Positions 31,329 to 41,589 are shown, counted from the first letter of the stretch. The stretch is 64,000 bases of DNA from Pseudomonadota bacterium (GCA_021805825.1 JAJZEC010000004.1:48901-112900), one strand, 5' to 3'. Notes: generated by a model from the sequence alone, not told the origin. A program made the numbers and translations.

Positions 31329-31958
31329 ATGTCCGACATCGCCGAACCCGCGCCGGCCGCCTGTTGGTCGCCGCAGCGCAAGCGCGCTCCCGCCGGCCAG
31401 CGCAGGCAGCAGATCCTGCAGTGCCTGGCCGGCATGCTGGAAGAATCCCCCGCGGAGCGCGTGACCACGGCCGCGCTCGCGGCGCGGCTGCAGGTGTCGG
31501 AGGCCGCCCTGTATCGGCACTTCGCCAGCAAGGCGCAGATGTTCGAGGCGCTCATCGAGTTCATCGAAGTCTCGCTGTTCGGGCTCGCCGCACAGATCGA
31601 GACCCAGCAGCCTTCGGGGCTGGCGCAGGCGCTGCGCATGGTGCAGGCGCTGCTGGTGTTTGCCGAGCGCAACCCCGGGCTGTGCCGCGTGCTCGAGGGC
31701 GACGCCCTGGTCGGCGAGCACGCGCGCCTGCGCCAGCGCGTGCATCTCCTGCTGGCACGCCTGGAGGCGCGGGTGCGCCAGAGCCTCAAGCTGGCGGAGC
31801 AGCAGGGCGAGGTCGGCGCCGGCTTCGACCCCGGCGAGCGCGCGCGCTGGCTGCTGACCTATGCCCGCGGCTGCCTGGCGCGGCGCGTGCGCGACGGCGC
31901 TGCGCTGTCCGAGGGCGCCGAGCAGGCCGCGCTGCTGAGCTTGCTCGCTGGTGGTTGA
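31329..31958 (+). CDS. slmA: Nucleoid occlusion factor SlmA-like (TetR fold)
   Basis: RRQQILQCLAGMLEESPAERVTTAALAARLQVSEAALYRHFASKAQMFEALIEFIEVSLF. Confidence 0.9.
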   Translation: MSDIAEPAPAACWSPQRKRAPAGQRRQQILQCLAGMLEESPAERVTTAALAARLQVSEAALYRHFASKAQMFEALIEFIEVSLFGLAAQIETQQPSGLAQALRMVQALLVFAERNPGLCRVLEGDALVGEHARLRQRVHLLLARLEARVRQSLKLAEQQGEVGAGFDPGERARWLLTYARGCLARRVRDGAALSEGAEQAALLSLLAGG

Positions 31959-31995
31959 CAAAGCCGGCGAATTCAGAAATAGTACGACCGTTCGT
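31955..31995 (+). promoter_or_regulatory. Sigma70-type promoter plus palindromic operator for the TetR/beta-oxidation block
   Basis: TTGACA at 31955-31960, 17-bp spacer, AATAGT at 31978-31983, then palindrome ACGAcCGtTCGT at 31984-31995; -35 overlaps the slmA stop. Confidence 0.65.
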
Positions 31996-32076
31996 TTCTT
32001 TTGCTTGCCCACGGGCCGGCCCTGGCGCGCACTGGCGTGCCGACCCGGCGCGCGAGGCTCCGGCCAACCGTCGTCG

Positions 32077-32823
32077 ATGAACCGCAAGATCCGCAGTGCG
32101 CAATCCCCTGCCGAGCCGGCCTCCGGGCCCGCCTCGTCGCTGCTCGCCGCGGCAGGCCCGGCATGGGGCGCCGAGGCCCCCGTGGAGGCGCCGGGAAAGG
32201 GACGGCAGACGCGCCTGGCGATCCTCGATTGCGCCTTGCAGATGGCCGGGCGCATCGGTCTCGAGGGCTTGTCGATCGGGGTGCTGGCCGACCGCATGCA
32301 CATGAGCAAGTCGGGGGTGTTCGCCCATTTCGGCTCGCGCGAGGAACTGCAGATCTCGGTCATTCGTCATTACCACCAGCTGTTCGACGCCGAGGTTTTT
32401 CAGCCCGCATTGCGACTGCCGCGCGGGCTTCCCCGTCTGCACGCGATGTTCGACCGCTGGCTGCAGCAGGTCAGCCGCGAGGTCGAGACCGGGTGCATCT
32501 ACATTTCCGGAGCGGTCGAGTTCGATGACCGCCCCGGCGCGGTGCGCGACGCCCTGGTGCTGATGGTGCAGACCTGGCGCGACGCGCTGCAGCGCGCCAT
32601 CGAGCAGGCGGTGGAGCAGGGGCACCTGCGGCCCGACACGCCGCCCGCCCAACTGCTGTTCGAACTCCACGGACTGGTGCTGGCCGTGCACCACGACGCG
32701 CGCCTGCTGCGCCTGCCGGGTGGCGTGGCGATGGCACGCCGCGCCTACGGTCGGGCGCTGGGCGCCTGGACCACCGACGCGGGCGCCGCGCTGCTGCGCA
32801 AGCTGTGCGGCCGCGACGACTGA
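32077..32823 (+). CDS. TetR-family transcriptional regulator
   Basis: TRLAILDCALQMAGRIGLEGLSIGVLADRMHMSKSGVFAHFGSREELQISVI; upstream of beta-oxidation genes. Confidence 0.9.
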   Translation: MNRKIRSAQSPAEPASGPASSLLAAAGPAWGAEAPVEAPGKGRQTRLAILDCALQMAGRIGLEGLSIGVLADRMHMSKSGVFAHFGSREELQISVIRHYHQLFDAEVFQPALRLPRGLPRLHAMFDRWLQQVSREVETGCIYISGAVEFDDRPGAVRDALVLMVQTWRDALQRAIEQAVEQGHLRPDTPPAQLLFELHGLVLAVHHDARLLRLPGGVAMARRAYGRALGAWTTDAGAALLRKLCGRDD

Positions 32824-32892
32824 ACCCCGGCACCCACCCCGACGCAACCCCCACCCACCCCACGCTTCCCAGGGAACCCCAGGAGATCCGCG

Positions 32893-34689
32893 ATGCCCAG
32901 CTACAACCCGCCGCTGCGCCATATGAAATTCGTCATGCACGAGGTGCTGCAGGTCGTGCCGGCGCTGCGCGAACTGCCGACGCACGCCGAAATCGACGCC
33001 GAACTCATCGACCAGGTGTGCGAGGAAGGCGGCAAGTTCTGCGCCGAAGTGCTGCAGCCGCTGAATGCCAGCGGCGACGCCGAGGGCTGTCGCTACGACC
33101 CGCAGGCGCGTGCCGTCAGCACGCCGGCCGGCTATGCCCAGGCCTGGCAGCAGTTCGTCGAGGCGGGCTGGCCGCTGCTCACCGCCGAGCCCGAGTATGG
33201 CGGCCAGGGGCTTCCGCACCTGGTGGGCAGCGCGCTGCACGAGATGGAGAACGCGGCCAATCAGGCCTGGGCCATGTACCCCGGGCTGACGCAGGGCGTG
33301 CTCGAACTGCTGGGCGCGCACGGCAGTCCGCAGCAGAAGAATCTGTATCTGCCGCGACTGGCCAGCGGCGAGTGGACCGGAACCATGTGCCTCACCGAGG
33401 CGCACTGCGGCACCGATCTCGGCCTGATCCGCACCCGCGCGCTTCCACAGCAGGACGGTTCCTACCTGCTGAGCGGGCAGAAGATCTTCATTTCCAGTGG
33501 CGAACATGACCTGTCGTCGAACATCATCCACATGGTGCTCGCCAAGCTGCCCGATGCCCCGGAGGGCTCCAAGGGCATCTCGCTGTTCGTCGTGCCCAAG
33601 TTCCTGCCCGATGCCTCGGGCCAGCCTGGGCAGCGCAACGGCATCTTCTGCTCGGGCATCGAGCACAAGATGGGCATCCACGGCAACGCGACCTGCCAGA
33701 TGAGTCTGGAGGACGCGCGTGGCTGGATGGTGGGCGAGGCCAACAAGGGCCTGGCGGCGATGTTCGTGATGATGAACGGCGCGCGTCTGGGCGTGGGCAT
33801 GCAGTCGCTGGGGTTGACCGAGGCCGCCTACCAGAACGGCCTGGCCTACGCCCGCGACCGCCTGCAGATGCGTTCGCTGACCGGGCCGAAGGCGCCGCAG
33901 CAGGCGGCGGATCCGATCCTGGTGCATCCCGACGTGCGGCGCATGCTGCTGACGGCGCGCGCCTGGGCCGAGGGCGGTCGCTTCCTCGCGTACTGGGTGG
34001 CGCTGATGCTGGATCAGTCGCTGCACCACCCCGATGCCGAGGTGCGCAAGGACACCGCCGACCTGGTCGCGCTCCTGACCCCGATCGTCAAGGCCTTCGT
34101 GTCCGACAATGCCTTTCAGGCCGTCAACGAGTGCCTGCAGGTATTCGGCGGCCATGGTTACATCCGCGAATGGGGCATGGAACAATTCGTGCGCGATGCG
34201 CGGATCAACATGATCTACGAAGGAACGAACACCATCCAGGCGCTGGATCTGATCGGGCGCAAGGTGCTGATGGACGGCGGCGCCAGGCTGAAGAAGCTGG
34301 GTCGCATCATCGGCCAGTTCATCGAGGCCGAGGGCGTCGTCGAATCGATGCAGGAATTCGTCAATCCCCTGGCCGACCTCGCCACCAAGGTGCAGAAGCT
34401 CAGCATGGAGCTGGGCATGAAGGCGATGACCGACCGCGAGCAGGTCGGCGCCGCGGCCACGCCCTACCTGCGGGTGGTCGGCCACCTGGTGTACGCCTAC
34501 GGCTTCGCGCGCATGGCCAAGGTCGCGCAGGCCGGACTGGCGCGCGGAGGTGACGAGGCCTTCTACCAGGCGCGCCTGCAGACCGCGCGCTTCTATTTCG
34601 CCCGCCTGCTGCCCGAGACGGCGATGGCCATTCGCCAGGCGCGCAGCGGCGCAGCGTCGCTGATGGACACCGAGGCGGTGTTCGCCTGA
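32893..34689 (+). CDS. Acyl-CoA dehydrogenase (roughly 600-aa type)
   Basis: TGTMCLTEAHCGTDLGLIRTRA, QVFGGHGYIREWGMEQFVRDARINMIYEGTNTIQALDLIGRK; SD aggag before ATG 32893. Confidence 0.95.
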   Translation: MPSYNPPLRHMKFVMHEVLQVVPALRELPTHAEIDAELIDQVCEEGGKFCAEVLQPLNASGDAEGCRYDPQARAVSTPAGYAQAWQQFVEAGWPLLTAEPEYGGQGLPHLVGSALHEMENAANQAWAMYPGLTQGVLELLGAHGSPQQKNLYLPRLASGEWTGTMCLTEAHCGTDLGLIRTRALPQQDGSYLLSGQKIFISSGEHDLSSNIIHMVLAKLPDAPEGSKGISLFVVPKFLPDASGQPGQRNGIFCSGIEHKMGIHGNATCQMSLEDARGWMVGEANKGLAAMFVMMNGARLGVGMQSLGLTEAAYQNGLAYARDRLQMRSLTGPKAPQQAADPILVHPDVRRMLLTARAWAEGGRFLAYWVALMLDQSLHHPDAEVRKDTADLVALLTPIVKAFVSDNAFQAVNECLQVFGGHGYIREWGMEQFVRDARINMIYEGTNTIQALDLIGRKVLMDGGARLKKLGRIIGQFIEAEGVVESMQEFVNPLADLATKVQKLSMELGMKAMTDREQVGAAATPYLRVVGHLVYAYGFARMAKVAQAGLARGGDEAFYQARLQTARFYFARLLPETAMAIRQARSGAASLMDTEAVFA

Positions 34690-34760
34690 GCCGGATCGTC
34701 CGGCGCCTGCCCCTTGCCCTGTTCCGCAATCCCCTCCACCCCCGTCACCTCCTGAAGACC

Positions 34761-37157
34761 ATGAACCAGAACCTTCCCATCCGCAAGGTCGCCGTGCTCG
34801 GCGCCGGGGTGATGGGCGCGCAGATCGCCGCCCATTGCATCAACGCCCGGGTTCCCGTCGTGTTGTTCGACCTGGCGTCATCGCAGGGCCCGAAGAACGC
34901 CATCGCCGACAAGGCGGTGGCCAACCTGAGGAAGCTCAGCCCGGCGCCGCTCGGCCTGAGCGACGACGCCGCCTGGCTGCGCAGCGCGAACTACGACGAC
35001 GACCTTCCGCTGCTGGCCGGCTGCGACCTGGTGATCGAAGCCATCGCCGAGCGCATGGACTGGAAGCACGATCTGTACCGCAAGGTCACGCCCCATCTGG
35101 CGCCCCACGCCGTGTTCGCGACCAACACCTCGGGGCTGTCGATCAGCCGCCTGGGCGAGGGTTTCGACGCCGACCTGCGCCAGCGTTTCTGCGGCGTGCA
35201 CTTCTTCAACCCCCCGCGTTACATGCCGCTGGTCGAACTGATTCCCACCGCGGACACCCGGCCGCAGGTGCTGGATCAGCTCGAGACCTTCCTCACCACC
35301 ACGCTGGGCAAGAGCGTGGTGCGCGCGCTGGACACGCCGAATTTCGTCGCCAACCGCGTCGGGGTGTTCTCCATCCTCGCGGTGATGCACGAGGCCGAGC
35401 GCTTCGGCCTGGGCTTCGACGTCGTTGATGACCTTACCGGTGCCAAGCTCGGGCGCGCGAAGAGCGCGACCTTCCGTACCGCCGACGTGGTCGGGCTGGA
35501 CACCATGGCGCATGTCATCGGCACCATGCGCGACAACCTGCCGCTGGAGAAGGACCCCTTCGCCGCGCTGTACGCGACGCCGGCGGTGCTGGCGCGGCTG
35601 GTCGAGGCCGGCGCGCTGGGGCAGAAGAGCGGGGCCGGCTTCTACAAGAAGGCCGGGCGCGACATCCTGCGCCTGGATCCGGCCAGCGGCGACTACGTGC
35701 CCGCCGGCGGCAAGGCCGAGGAGCTTGTCGTGCGCATGCTGAAGAAGCCGGCCGCCGAGCGCTTCGAGCTCCTGCGCGCGTCGAGCAACCCGCAGGCGCA
35801 GTTCCTGTGGGCCGTGTTCCGCGACGTATGGCACTACATCGCGCTGCACCTGGCCGAGGTGGCGGACAACGCACGCGACCTGGATTTCGCCATCCGCTGG
35901 GGTTTCGGCTGGAGCGAGGGGCCGTTCGAGACCTGGCAGGCGGCCGGCTGGAAGCGCATCGCCGGCTGGATCGACGAGGACATCGCCGCCGGCAAGGCGC
36001 TGTGCGCCACGCCGCTGCCGCAGTGGGTGCATGACATCGACGCCGTGCACACGCCGCAGGGCTCGTGGTCGGCCGCGCAACAGACCTACAGGCCGCGTCG
36101 GGAACTCGCGGTCATGCGCCGGCAGCTTTTCGGCCAGAGCGTGCTGGGCGAGGATGCGCCCGATGCCCGGCGCGCCGGCAGCACGGTGTTCGAGGACGAT
36201 TCCATCCGCCTGTGGACCGCCCCCGGCGCCGACGACGTGCTGGTGGCGAGCTTCAAGACGAAGATGAACACCCTCGGCCCGGGCGTGGTCGCCGGGCTGC
36301 AGCGCGCGGCCGACCTGGCCGAGTCGCAGTACCGCGCGCTGGTGGTGTGGCAGACCGGCGAGCCCTTCAGCGCCGGCGCCGACCTGCAGGCCATGCTGCC
36401 GGCCTTCATGAGCGGCGGCGCCAAAGCCATCGAGCCCGAGGAGAGGAAGCTGCAGGAGCTGATGCTGCGCCTGCGCTATGGCCAGGCCCCGGTGGTCGCG
36501 GCCATCCGCGGCATGGCGCTGGGCGGCGGCTGCGAGCTGGCGCTGCATGCGGCGCGCCGCGTGGCCGCGCTGGAGAGCTACATCGGCCTGGTGGAAGCCG
36601 GGGTCGGGCTGATTCCGGGCGGCGGCGGCCTGTGTGCGATCGCGCGGCGTGCCGCCGAGCTGGCGCATGCCGCGGGCGGCGAGGCCGACCTGATGGCCTT
36701 CCTGAAGAACCTGTACATGCAGCCGGCGACCGCCGCGGTGTCGAAGTCGGCGCTGCATGCGCGCCAGATGGGCTACCTGCAGGACGACGACGTTATCGTG
36801 CTGCACAAGGACGAGCTGCTGTACGTGGCCATCGCGCAGGCACGCGCGCTGGCCGAATCCGGCTGGCGTCCGCCGCTGCCGGCACGCATCGCGGTGGCCG
36901 GGCGCAGTGCCGCGGCGACCATCGGCGGCCAACTGGTCAACATGCGCGATGGAGGGCAGATCACCGGGCACGACTACCTGCTCGGGCAATTGATGGCCGA
37001 GGTGGTGTGCGGCGGTGATGTCGATGCCGGCAGCGTGGTCGATGAGGCCTGGCTGATGCGCCTCGAGCGCGAGCGCTTCTGCCGCCTGCTCGAACACCCG
37101 AAGACCCAGGAACGCATCATGAGCCTGCTGCAAGGCGGCAAGCCGGTGCGCAATTGA
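34761..37157 (+). CDS. 3-hydroxyacyl-CoA dehydrogenase / enoyl-CoA hydratase (FadB/FadJ-type)
   Basis: KVAVLGAGVMGAQIAAHCINARVPVVLFDL; HFFNPPRYMPLVELIPT; C-terminal crotonase-fold domain. Confidence 0.94.
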   Translation: MNQNLPIRKVAVLGAGVMGAQIAAHCINARVPVVLFDLASSQGPKNAIADKAVANLRKLSPAPLGLSDDAAWLRSANYDDDLPLLAGCDLVIEAIAERMDWKHDLYRKVTPHLAPHAVFATNTSGLSISRLGEGFDADLRQRFCGVHFFNPPRYMPLVELIPTADTRPQVLDQLETFLTTTLGKSVVRALDTPNFVANRVGVFSILAVMHEAERFGLGFDVVDDLTGAKLGRAKSATFRTADVVGLDTMAHVIGTMRDNLPLEKDPFAALYATPAVLARLVEAGALGQKSGAGFYKKAGRDILRLDPASGDYVPAGGKAEELVVRMLKKPAAERFELLRASSNPQAQFLWAVFRDVWHYIALHLAEVADNARDLDFAIRWGFGWSEGPFETWQAAGWKRIAGWIDEDIAAGKALCATPLPQWVHDIDAVHTPQGSWSAAQQTYRPRRELAVMRRQLFGQSVLGEDAPDARRAGSTVFEDDSIRLWTAPGADDVLVASFKTKMNTLGPGVVAGLQRAADLAESQYRALVVWQTGEPFSAGADLQAMLPAFMSGGAKAIEPEERKLQELMLRLRYGQAPVVAAIRGMALGGGCELALHAARRVAALESYIGLVEAGVGLIPGGGGLCAIARRAAELAHAAGGEADLMAFLKNLYMQPATAAVSKSALHARQMGYLQDDDVIVLHKDELLYVAIAQARALAESGWRPPLPARIAVAGRSAAATIGGQLVNMRDGGQITGHDYLLGQLMAEVVCGGDVDAGSVVDEAWLMRLERERFCRLLEHPKTQERIMSLLQGGKPVRN

Positions 37158-37186
37158 GCGCAGATCACGAATTTCCGGAGACCACG

Positions 37187-38416
37187 ATGTCCAGACAAGT
37201 CCAGGATGCCTATATTGTCGCCGCCGCGCGAACCCCCATCGGCAAGTCGCACCGCGGGGTGTTCCGCAGCACGCGGCCCGACGACCTGCTGATCCACGCC
37301 ATCCAGGCGGCGCTCGCGCAGGTGCCCGGCCTCGACCCCAAGGCCATCGAGGATGCCGTGATCGGCTGCGCGATGCCCGAGGCCGAGCAGGGGCTGAACA
37401 TGGCGCGCAGCGCGGCGCTGCTTGCCGGCCTGCCCGACAGCGTGGGCGGGGTCACGGTGAACCGCTTCTGCGCTTCCGGTCTGACGGCCATCCAGATGGC
37501 CGCCGACCGCATTCGCGTCGGCGAGGCCGAGGTCGTGCTGGCCGGCGGTGCCGAGAGCATGAGCATGGTGCCGATGTCGGGCAACAAACCCTCGATCAAC
37601 CCCAGGGTGTTCGCCGCCGACGAGAACCTGGGCATCGCCTACGGCATGGGGCTGACCGCGGAGAAGGTCGCACAGCGCTGGAAGGTCGATCGCCAGCGCC
37701 AGGATGCCTTCGCGCTGCAAAGCCACGAGCGTGCGCTGGCCGGAATCGCGGCCGGGGAATTCGCCGACGAGATCGCTCCGATCGAGGTCGTGCAGCGCGT
37801 TCCCGACCTGATGAGCGGGGCCGTGCGCGAGACGCGCCGCACGGTCAGCGTCGACGAGGGCCCGCGTGCGGACAGCTCGCTGCAGGCGCTGGGCAAGCTG
37901 CGGCCGGTGTTCGCCTCGCCGAAGGATCCCACCGGCAAGGCCACCGGCCTGGGCACGGTGACCGCGGGCAACAGTTCGCAGACCTCCGACGGTGCCGGCG
38001 CCTTGATCCTGGCCTCCGAGGCGGCGGTCAAGCGCTTCGGCCTGCAGCCGCTGGCGCGTTTCGTCAGCTTCGCCTGCCGGGGCGTGCCCCCGGAGATCAT
38101 GGGCATCGGCCCGATCGAGGCCATTCCGGCTGCCCTCAGGCTGGCCGGGCTGCAACTCGACGACCTGGGCTGGATCGAGCTCAACGAGGCCTTCGCGGCG
38201 CAGTCGCTGGCCGTCATCGACAGCTGCGGACTCGATCCGTCGCGGGTCAACCCGCTGGGCGGGGCGATCGCCCTCGGACACCCGCTGGGCGCCACCGGGG
38301 CGATCCGCGCCTGCACGGCCATCTACGGCATGCGCCGGCGCCAGCAGCGTTATTCGATGGTCACCATGTGCGTGGGCACGGGGCAGGGCGCGGCGGGCAT
38401 CTTCGAGCGCGTCTGA
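37187..38416 (+). CDS. fadA: Acetyl-CoA C-acyltransferase (thiolase)
   Basis: VNRFCASGLTAIQMAADRI; NPLGGAIALGHPLGATGAIR; CVGTGQGAAGIF. Confidence 0.94.
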   Translation: MSRQVQDAYIVAAARTPIGKSHRGVFRSTRPDDLLIHAIQAALAQVPGLDPKAIEDAVIGCAMPEAEQGLNMARSAALLAGLPDSVGGVTVNRFCASGLTAIQMAADRIRVGEAEVVLAGGAESMSMVPMSGNKPSINPRVFAADENLGIAYGMGLTAEKVAQRWKVDRQRQDAFALQSHERALAGIAAGEFADEIAPIEVVQRVPDLMSGAVRETRRTVSVDEGPRADSSLQALGKLRPVFASPKDPTGKATGLGTVTAGNSSQTSDGAGALILASEAAVKRFGLQPLARFVSFACRGVPPEIMGIGPIEAIPAALRLAGLQLDDLGWIELNEAFAAQSLAVIDSCGLDPSRVNPLGGAIALGHPLGATGAIRACTAIYGMRRRQQRYSMVTMCVGTGQGAAGIFERV

Positions 38417-38456
38417 AACCCCTGCACCGTCCGCAACCCTTCGGCCGTCGACGACC

Positions 38457-39221
38457 ATGAACCCGATTCTTTCCTTGCGCGAACACAGCGTGCTGACCCT
38501 GACCCTGAACCGGGTCGACAAGAAGAACGCTCTCACCCAGGAGATGTACAGCCTGCTGCACCGGGAACTGCAGCAGGCGGCGCAGGACGACGCGGTGCGC
38601 GTGGTCGTGCTGCAGGGGCAGCAGGATCTGTTCAGCTCCGGCAACGACGTCAGCGAGTTCCTGCAGCGACCGCCCGGCGGGCTGGACACTCCGGTATTCG
38701 ACTTCCTGCGCAGCCTGGCCGATTTTCCCAAGCCGCTGATCGCCGCGGTCGGCGGCCCCGCGGTGGGCATCGGCACCACGATGCTGCTGCACTGCGACCT
38801 CGTCTACTGCGGCGACAACGCGCTGTTCTCGCTGCCCTTCGTCAACCTCGGACTGTCGCCGGAGGCTGGCTCCAGCCTGCTGCTGCCGCTGCGGGTGGGC
38901 CCCGCGGCGGCCAGCGAGCTGCTGCTGTTCGGCGAGCCCTTCAGCGCCGACGAGGCGCTGGCCGTAGGCCTGGTCAACCGCGTGCTGCCTCCCGAGCAGT
39001 TGCTCGACTACGCGCAGGCGCAGGCGCGCAGGCTGGCGGCCAAGCCCTCAGCCTCGCTGGTGCTGACCAAGCAGCTGCTGCGCAAGGGGCAGCGCGAGGC
39101 GGTGCACGCCGCCATCGCGGACGAGGCGTGGCAGTTCGCGCGCATGCTGCAGGGACCGGCGGCGAAGGAGGCCTTCCGCGCCTTCCTCGACAAGCGCAAA
39201 CCCGATTTCTCCGGGCTGTAG
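38457..39221 (+). CDS. Enoyl-CoA hydratase/isomerase family protein
   Basis: LNRVDKKNALTQEMYSLLHREL, GPAVGIGTTMLLHCDLVYCGDNALFSLPFVNLGLSPEAGSSLLLP. Confidence 0.92.
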   Translation: MNPILSLREHSVLTLTLNRVDKKNALTQEMYSLLHRELQQAAQDDAVRVVVLQGQQDLFSSGNDVSEFLQRPPGGLDTPVFDFLRSLADFPKPLIAAVGGPAVGIGTTMLLHCDLVYCGDNALFSLPFVNLGLSPEAGSSLLLPLRVGPAAASELLLFGEPFSADEALAVGLVNRVLPPEQLLDYAQAQARRLAAKPSASLVLTKQLLRKGQREAVHAAIADEAWQFARMLQGPAAKEAFRAFLDKRKPDFSGL

Positions 39222-39236
39222 CGGTCGGCCCGCCGT

Positions 39237-39707
39237 TCAGACCGCGCCCTTCCAGCCGCTCTGGCGCCAGGCCTCGAAGGCGGCCACCGCGACGGCGTTC
39301 GACAGATTCAGGCTGCGCTGGCCGGCGCGCATCGGCAGGCGCAGCCGGTGCGGCTCGGGGAAGTCGGCCAGCACCTCGGCGGGCAGGCCTCGCGTCTCGG
39401 AGCCGAACACCAGCCAGTCCCCCGGGCGCAGCGTGGCCTGCGGCAGCAGGCGGGAGGCGTGGCTGCTGAAGGCCCACCACGTGCCGGCCTGCGCAGCGGC
39501 CTGCGCGCGCAGCGCCGGCCAATCCTCGTGTACTTCCAGCCGCGCCCATTCGTGGTAATCGAGACCGGCGCGGCGCATGCGTGCGTCGTCGAGCGCGAAG
39601 CCCAGCGGTCGCACCAGGTGCAGGGTGCAGCCGGTATTGGCCGCCAGGCGGATCACGTTGCCGGTGTTCGGAGGGATCTCGGGGTGGACGAGTACGAGGT
39701 GGAACAT
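39237..39707 (-). CDS. trmL: tRNA (cytidine(34)-2'-O)-methyltransferase
   Basis: MFHLVLVHPEIPPNTGNVIRLAANTGCTLHLVRPLGF; FGSETRGLP; RSLNLSNAVAV (SPOUT). Confidence 0.95.
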   Translation of the reverse strand: MFHLVLVHPEIPPNTGNVIRLAANTGCTLHLVRPLGFALDDARMRRAGLDYHEWARLEVHEDWPALRAQAAAQAGTWWAFSSHASRLLPQATLRPGDWLVFGSETRGLPAEVLADFPEPHRLRLPMRAGQRSLNLSNAVAVAAFEAWRQSGWKGAV

Positions 39708-39768
39708 GGCCTGCGGGGCTGCGCCGCACCGCCGCGGCAGGCGCATTCTTGCACGCCGGGCCGAGGCC

Positions 39769-40599
39769 TCAGCGCGGCGCCGGGGTACGCAGCACCACGG
39801 CCACCGCGACTTCGCGCGCTCCGCCCCGCAGCAGCGCGCGGCATGCATGCTCGGCGGTGCTGCCGCTGGTCATCACGTCGTCGACCAGCAGCACGGTGCA
39901 CGCGCGGGGCAGGGCGTGGGCGACGAAGGCGCCGCGCAGGTTGGCTGCGCGCCGTGCCAGCGGCAGGCTGCTCTGTGCCGGGCCGTCGCGTACGCGCAGC
40001 AGCCGCTGGCAGTCGCAGGGCCACTGCAGTGCCGCAGCCAGCCCGCGGGCGATTTCCCAGGCCTGGTTGTATCCGCGCTGGCGCAGTCGCTGCATGCTCA
40101 GCGGCACCGGCACGACGAGCGGAGGCGGATGCGGCAGCGGCGACCACGCCGGCGGCAGCCGCTGCGCCAGCAGCCCGCCGAGCCAGCGCGCCAGCGCTGC
40201 ATCGCCGCCGAACTTGACACTCGCGATGAGGCGGTCGAGCGGCGGGACGTAGTCGCCCCAGGCCATGGCCCGGACATGGGCAGGCGGGTGCAGCGCGCAG
40301 GCCCCGCAGCGCGCGGCGGCGTCCGGCAGCAGGCTGGCGCAGCGCGGGCAACGCCGCAGGCCAGGCAGGCCGTAGGCGCACTGGCAGGCCGAGCAGAGCG
40401 GGGCGCGGCTGGGCAGGGCGCACAGCCGGCAGCGGCCCTCGGGGAGCAAGGCGCGCGTCAGGGCGTGCAGCAGCCGATGCGCCGGAGGAAAGGTCAGCGG
40501 GAAGCAGGCAGGCAGCTCCGAGGCGCGCAGACCGGTTGCGCGCAGGCCGGTTGCACGCGCTTCGCGCTGCGCCGCGCATCGATGCGTCCGGAGGGACAT
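39769..40599 (-). CDS. ComF family protein (phosphoribosyltransferase)
   Basis: Zn-finger cysteines CRLCALPSRAPLCSAC..CPRC; VPVPLSMQRLRQRGYNQAWEIARGLA; VLLVDDVMTSGSTAEHACRAL. Confidence 0.92.
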   Translation of the reverse strand: MSLRTHRCAAQREARATGLRATGLRASELPACFPLTFPPAHRLLHALTRALLPEGRCRLCALPSRAPLCSACQCAYGLPGLRRCPRCASLLPDAAARCGACALHPPAHVRAMAWGDYVPPLDRLIASVKFGGDAALARWLGGLLAQRLPPAWSPLPHPPPLVVPVPLSMQRLRQRGYNQAWEIARGLAAALQWPCDCQRLLRVRDGPAQSSLPLARRAANLRGAFVAHALPRACTVLLVDDVMTSGSTAEHACRALLRGGAREVAVAVVLRTPAPR

Positions 40600-40689
40600 G
40601 CGGCTATAGTGCCACCCTTTGCCGGAGCTGGCCGGCTCGAGCGCGCAAAGCCCATGCGCGGCCAGGCCGCAACCGATCCGTCCAAGCCG

Positions 40690-41589
40690 ATGCCCAACGA
40701 GTCCTGCGCAGCCGCCCGCCTGGCGCGTGACCGCCTGGCGCGCCACGATGCCCCCTTCGTCTGGCAGGAAGTGGCGCGGCGCCTCGCCGAGCGTTTGCCG
40801 CTCCTGCGCCTGCAGCCGCGTTGCGCGCTGGATCTTGGCTGCGCCTGGGGCGATGGCCTGGCGCTGTTGCGCCAACGCTACCCCGAGGCCGAATTGCTGG
40901 GCATCGAACCGTCGCCGCGACTGGCCGAACGCGCCAGGCAGCGCAATCGCCCGCGAGGCTGGATGCAGCGTCTGCGCGCCGGCCCGGCCTGCCGGGTGCT
41001 CGACGCCGAGCTCGACTGTGCCTTGCCTTCGACACAGGGCGCGGCCCAGTTGCTGTGGTCGAACCTGGCGTTGTGCTGGGCGGCCGACCCGGCCGCGGTG
41101 CTCGGCGCCTGGCAGCGCATGCTGCTGCTCGACGGAGCGTTGATGTTCACCGCCTTCGGCCCCGATACCCTGCGCGAGTTGCGCACTCCGGAAGTCGCCG
41201 GCCTGGGCATGCGGGCCCGGTCGTGGATGGACATGCACGACCTCGGCGACCTGCTGGTGCACCAGGGATTCGCCGACCCGGTGATGGACATGGAGTTGCT
41301 GCAGCTGCGCTGGGCCGACGCCGACAGCGCATTGCGCGAACTGGCGCTGCTCGGCCGCGTTCCGCACGCGCAGGCCTACGCGGGGCTGCGCACCCCGCGC
41401 AACTGGCAACGCCTGCGCGACTGGCTGCAGGCGCGCGCCGGCGCCAGCGGACACGGCCAGGTGGAACTGAGCTTCGAGATCGTGTACGGACACGCCTTCA
41501 AGCCTGCCACCAGCCGTGCTTCCCAGGGTGGCGTGGCCAGCATCGGCCTCGAGCAGATCGGCGGGCGCAGGGCCTCGCGCCCCGGTTGA
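40690..41589 (+). CDS. SAM-dependent methyltransferase, BioC-like
   Basis: ALDLGCAWGDGLALLRQRYPEAELLGIEPSP; LLWSNLALCWAADPAAVLGAWQRMLLLDGALMFTAFGPDTLREL. Confidence 0.8.
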   Translation: MPNESCAAARLARDRLARHDAPFVWQEVARRLAERLPLLRLQPRCALDLGCAWGDGLALLRQRYPEAELLGIEPSPRLAERARQRNRPRGWMQRLRAGPACRVLDAELDCALPSTQGAAQLLWSNLALCWAADPAAVLGAWQRMLLLDGALMFTAFGPDTLRELRTPEVAGLGMRARSWMDMHDLGDLLVHQGFADPVMDMELLQLRWADADSALRELALLGRVPHAQAYAGLRTPRNWQRLRDWLQARAGASGHGQVELSFEIVYGHAFKPATSRASQGGVASIGLEQIGGRRASRPG

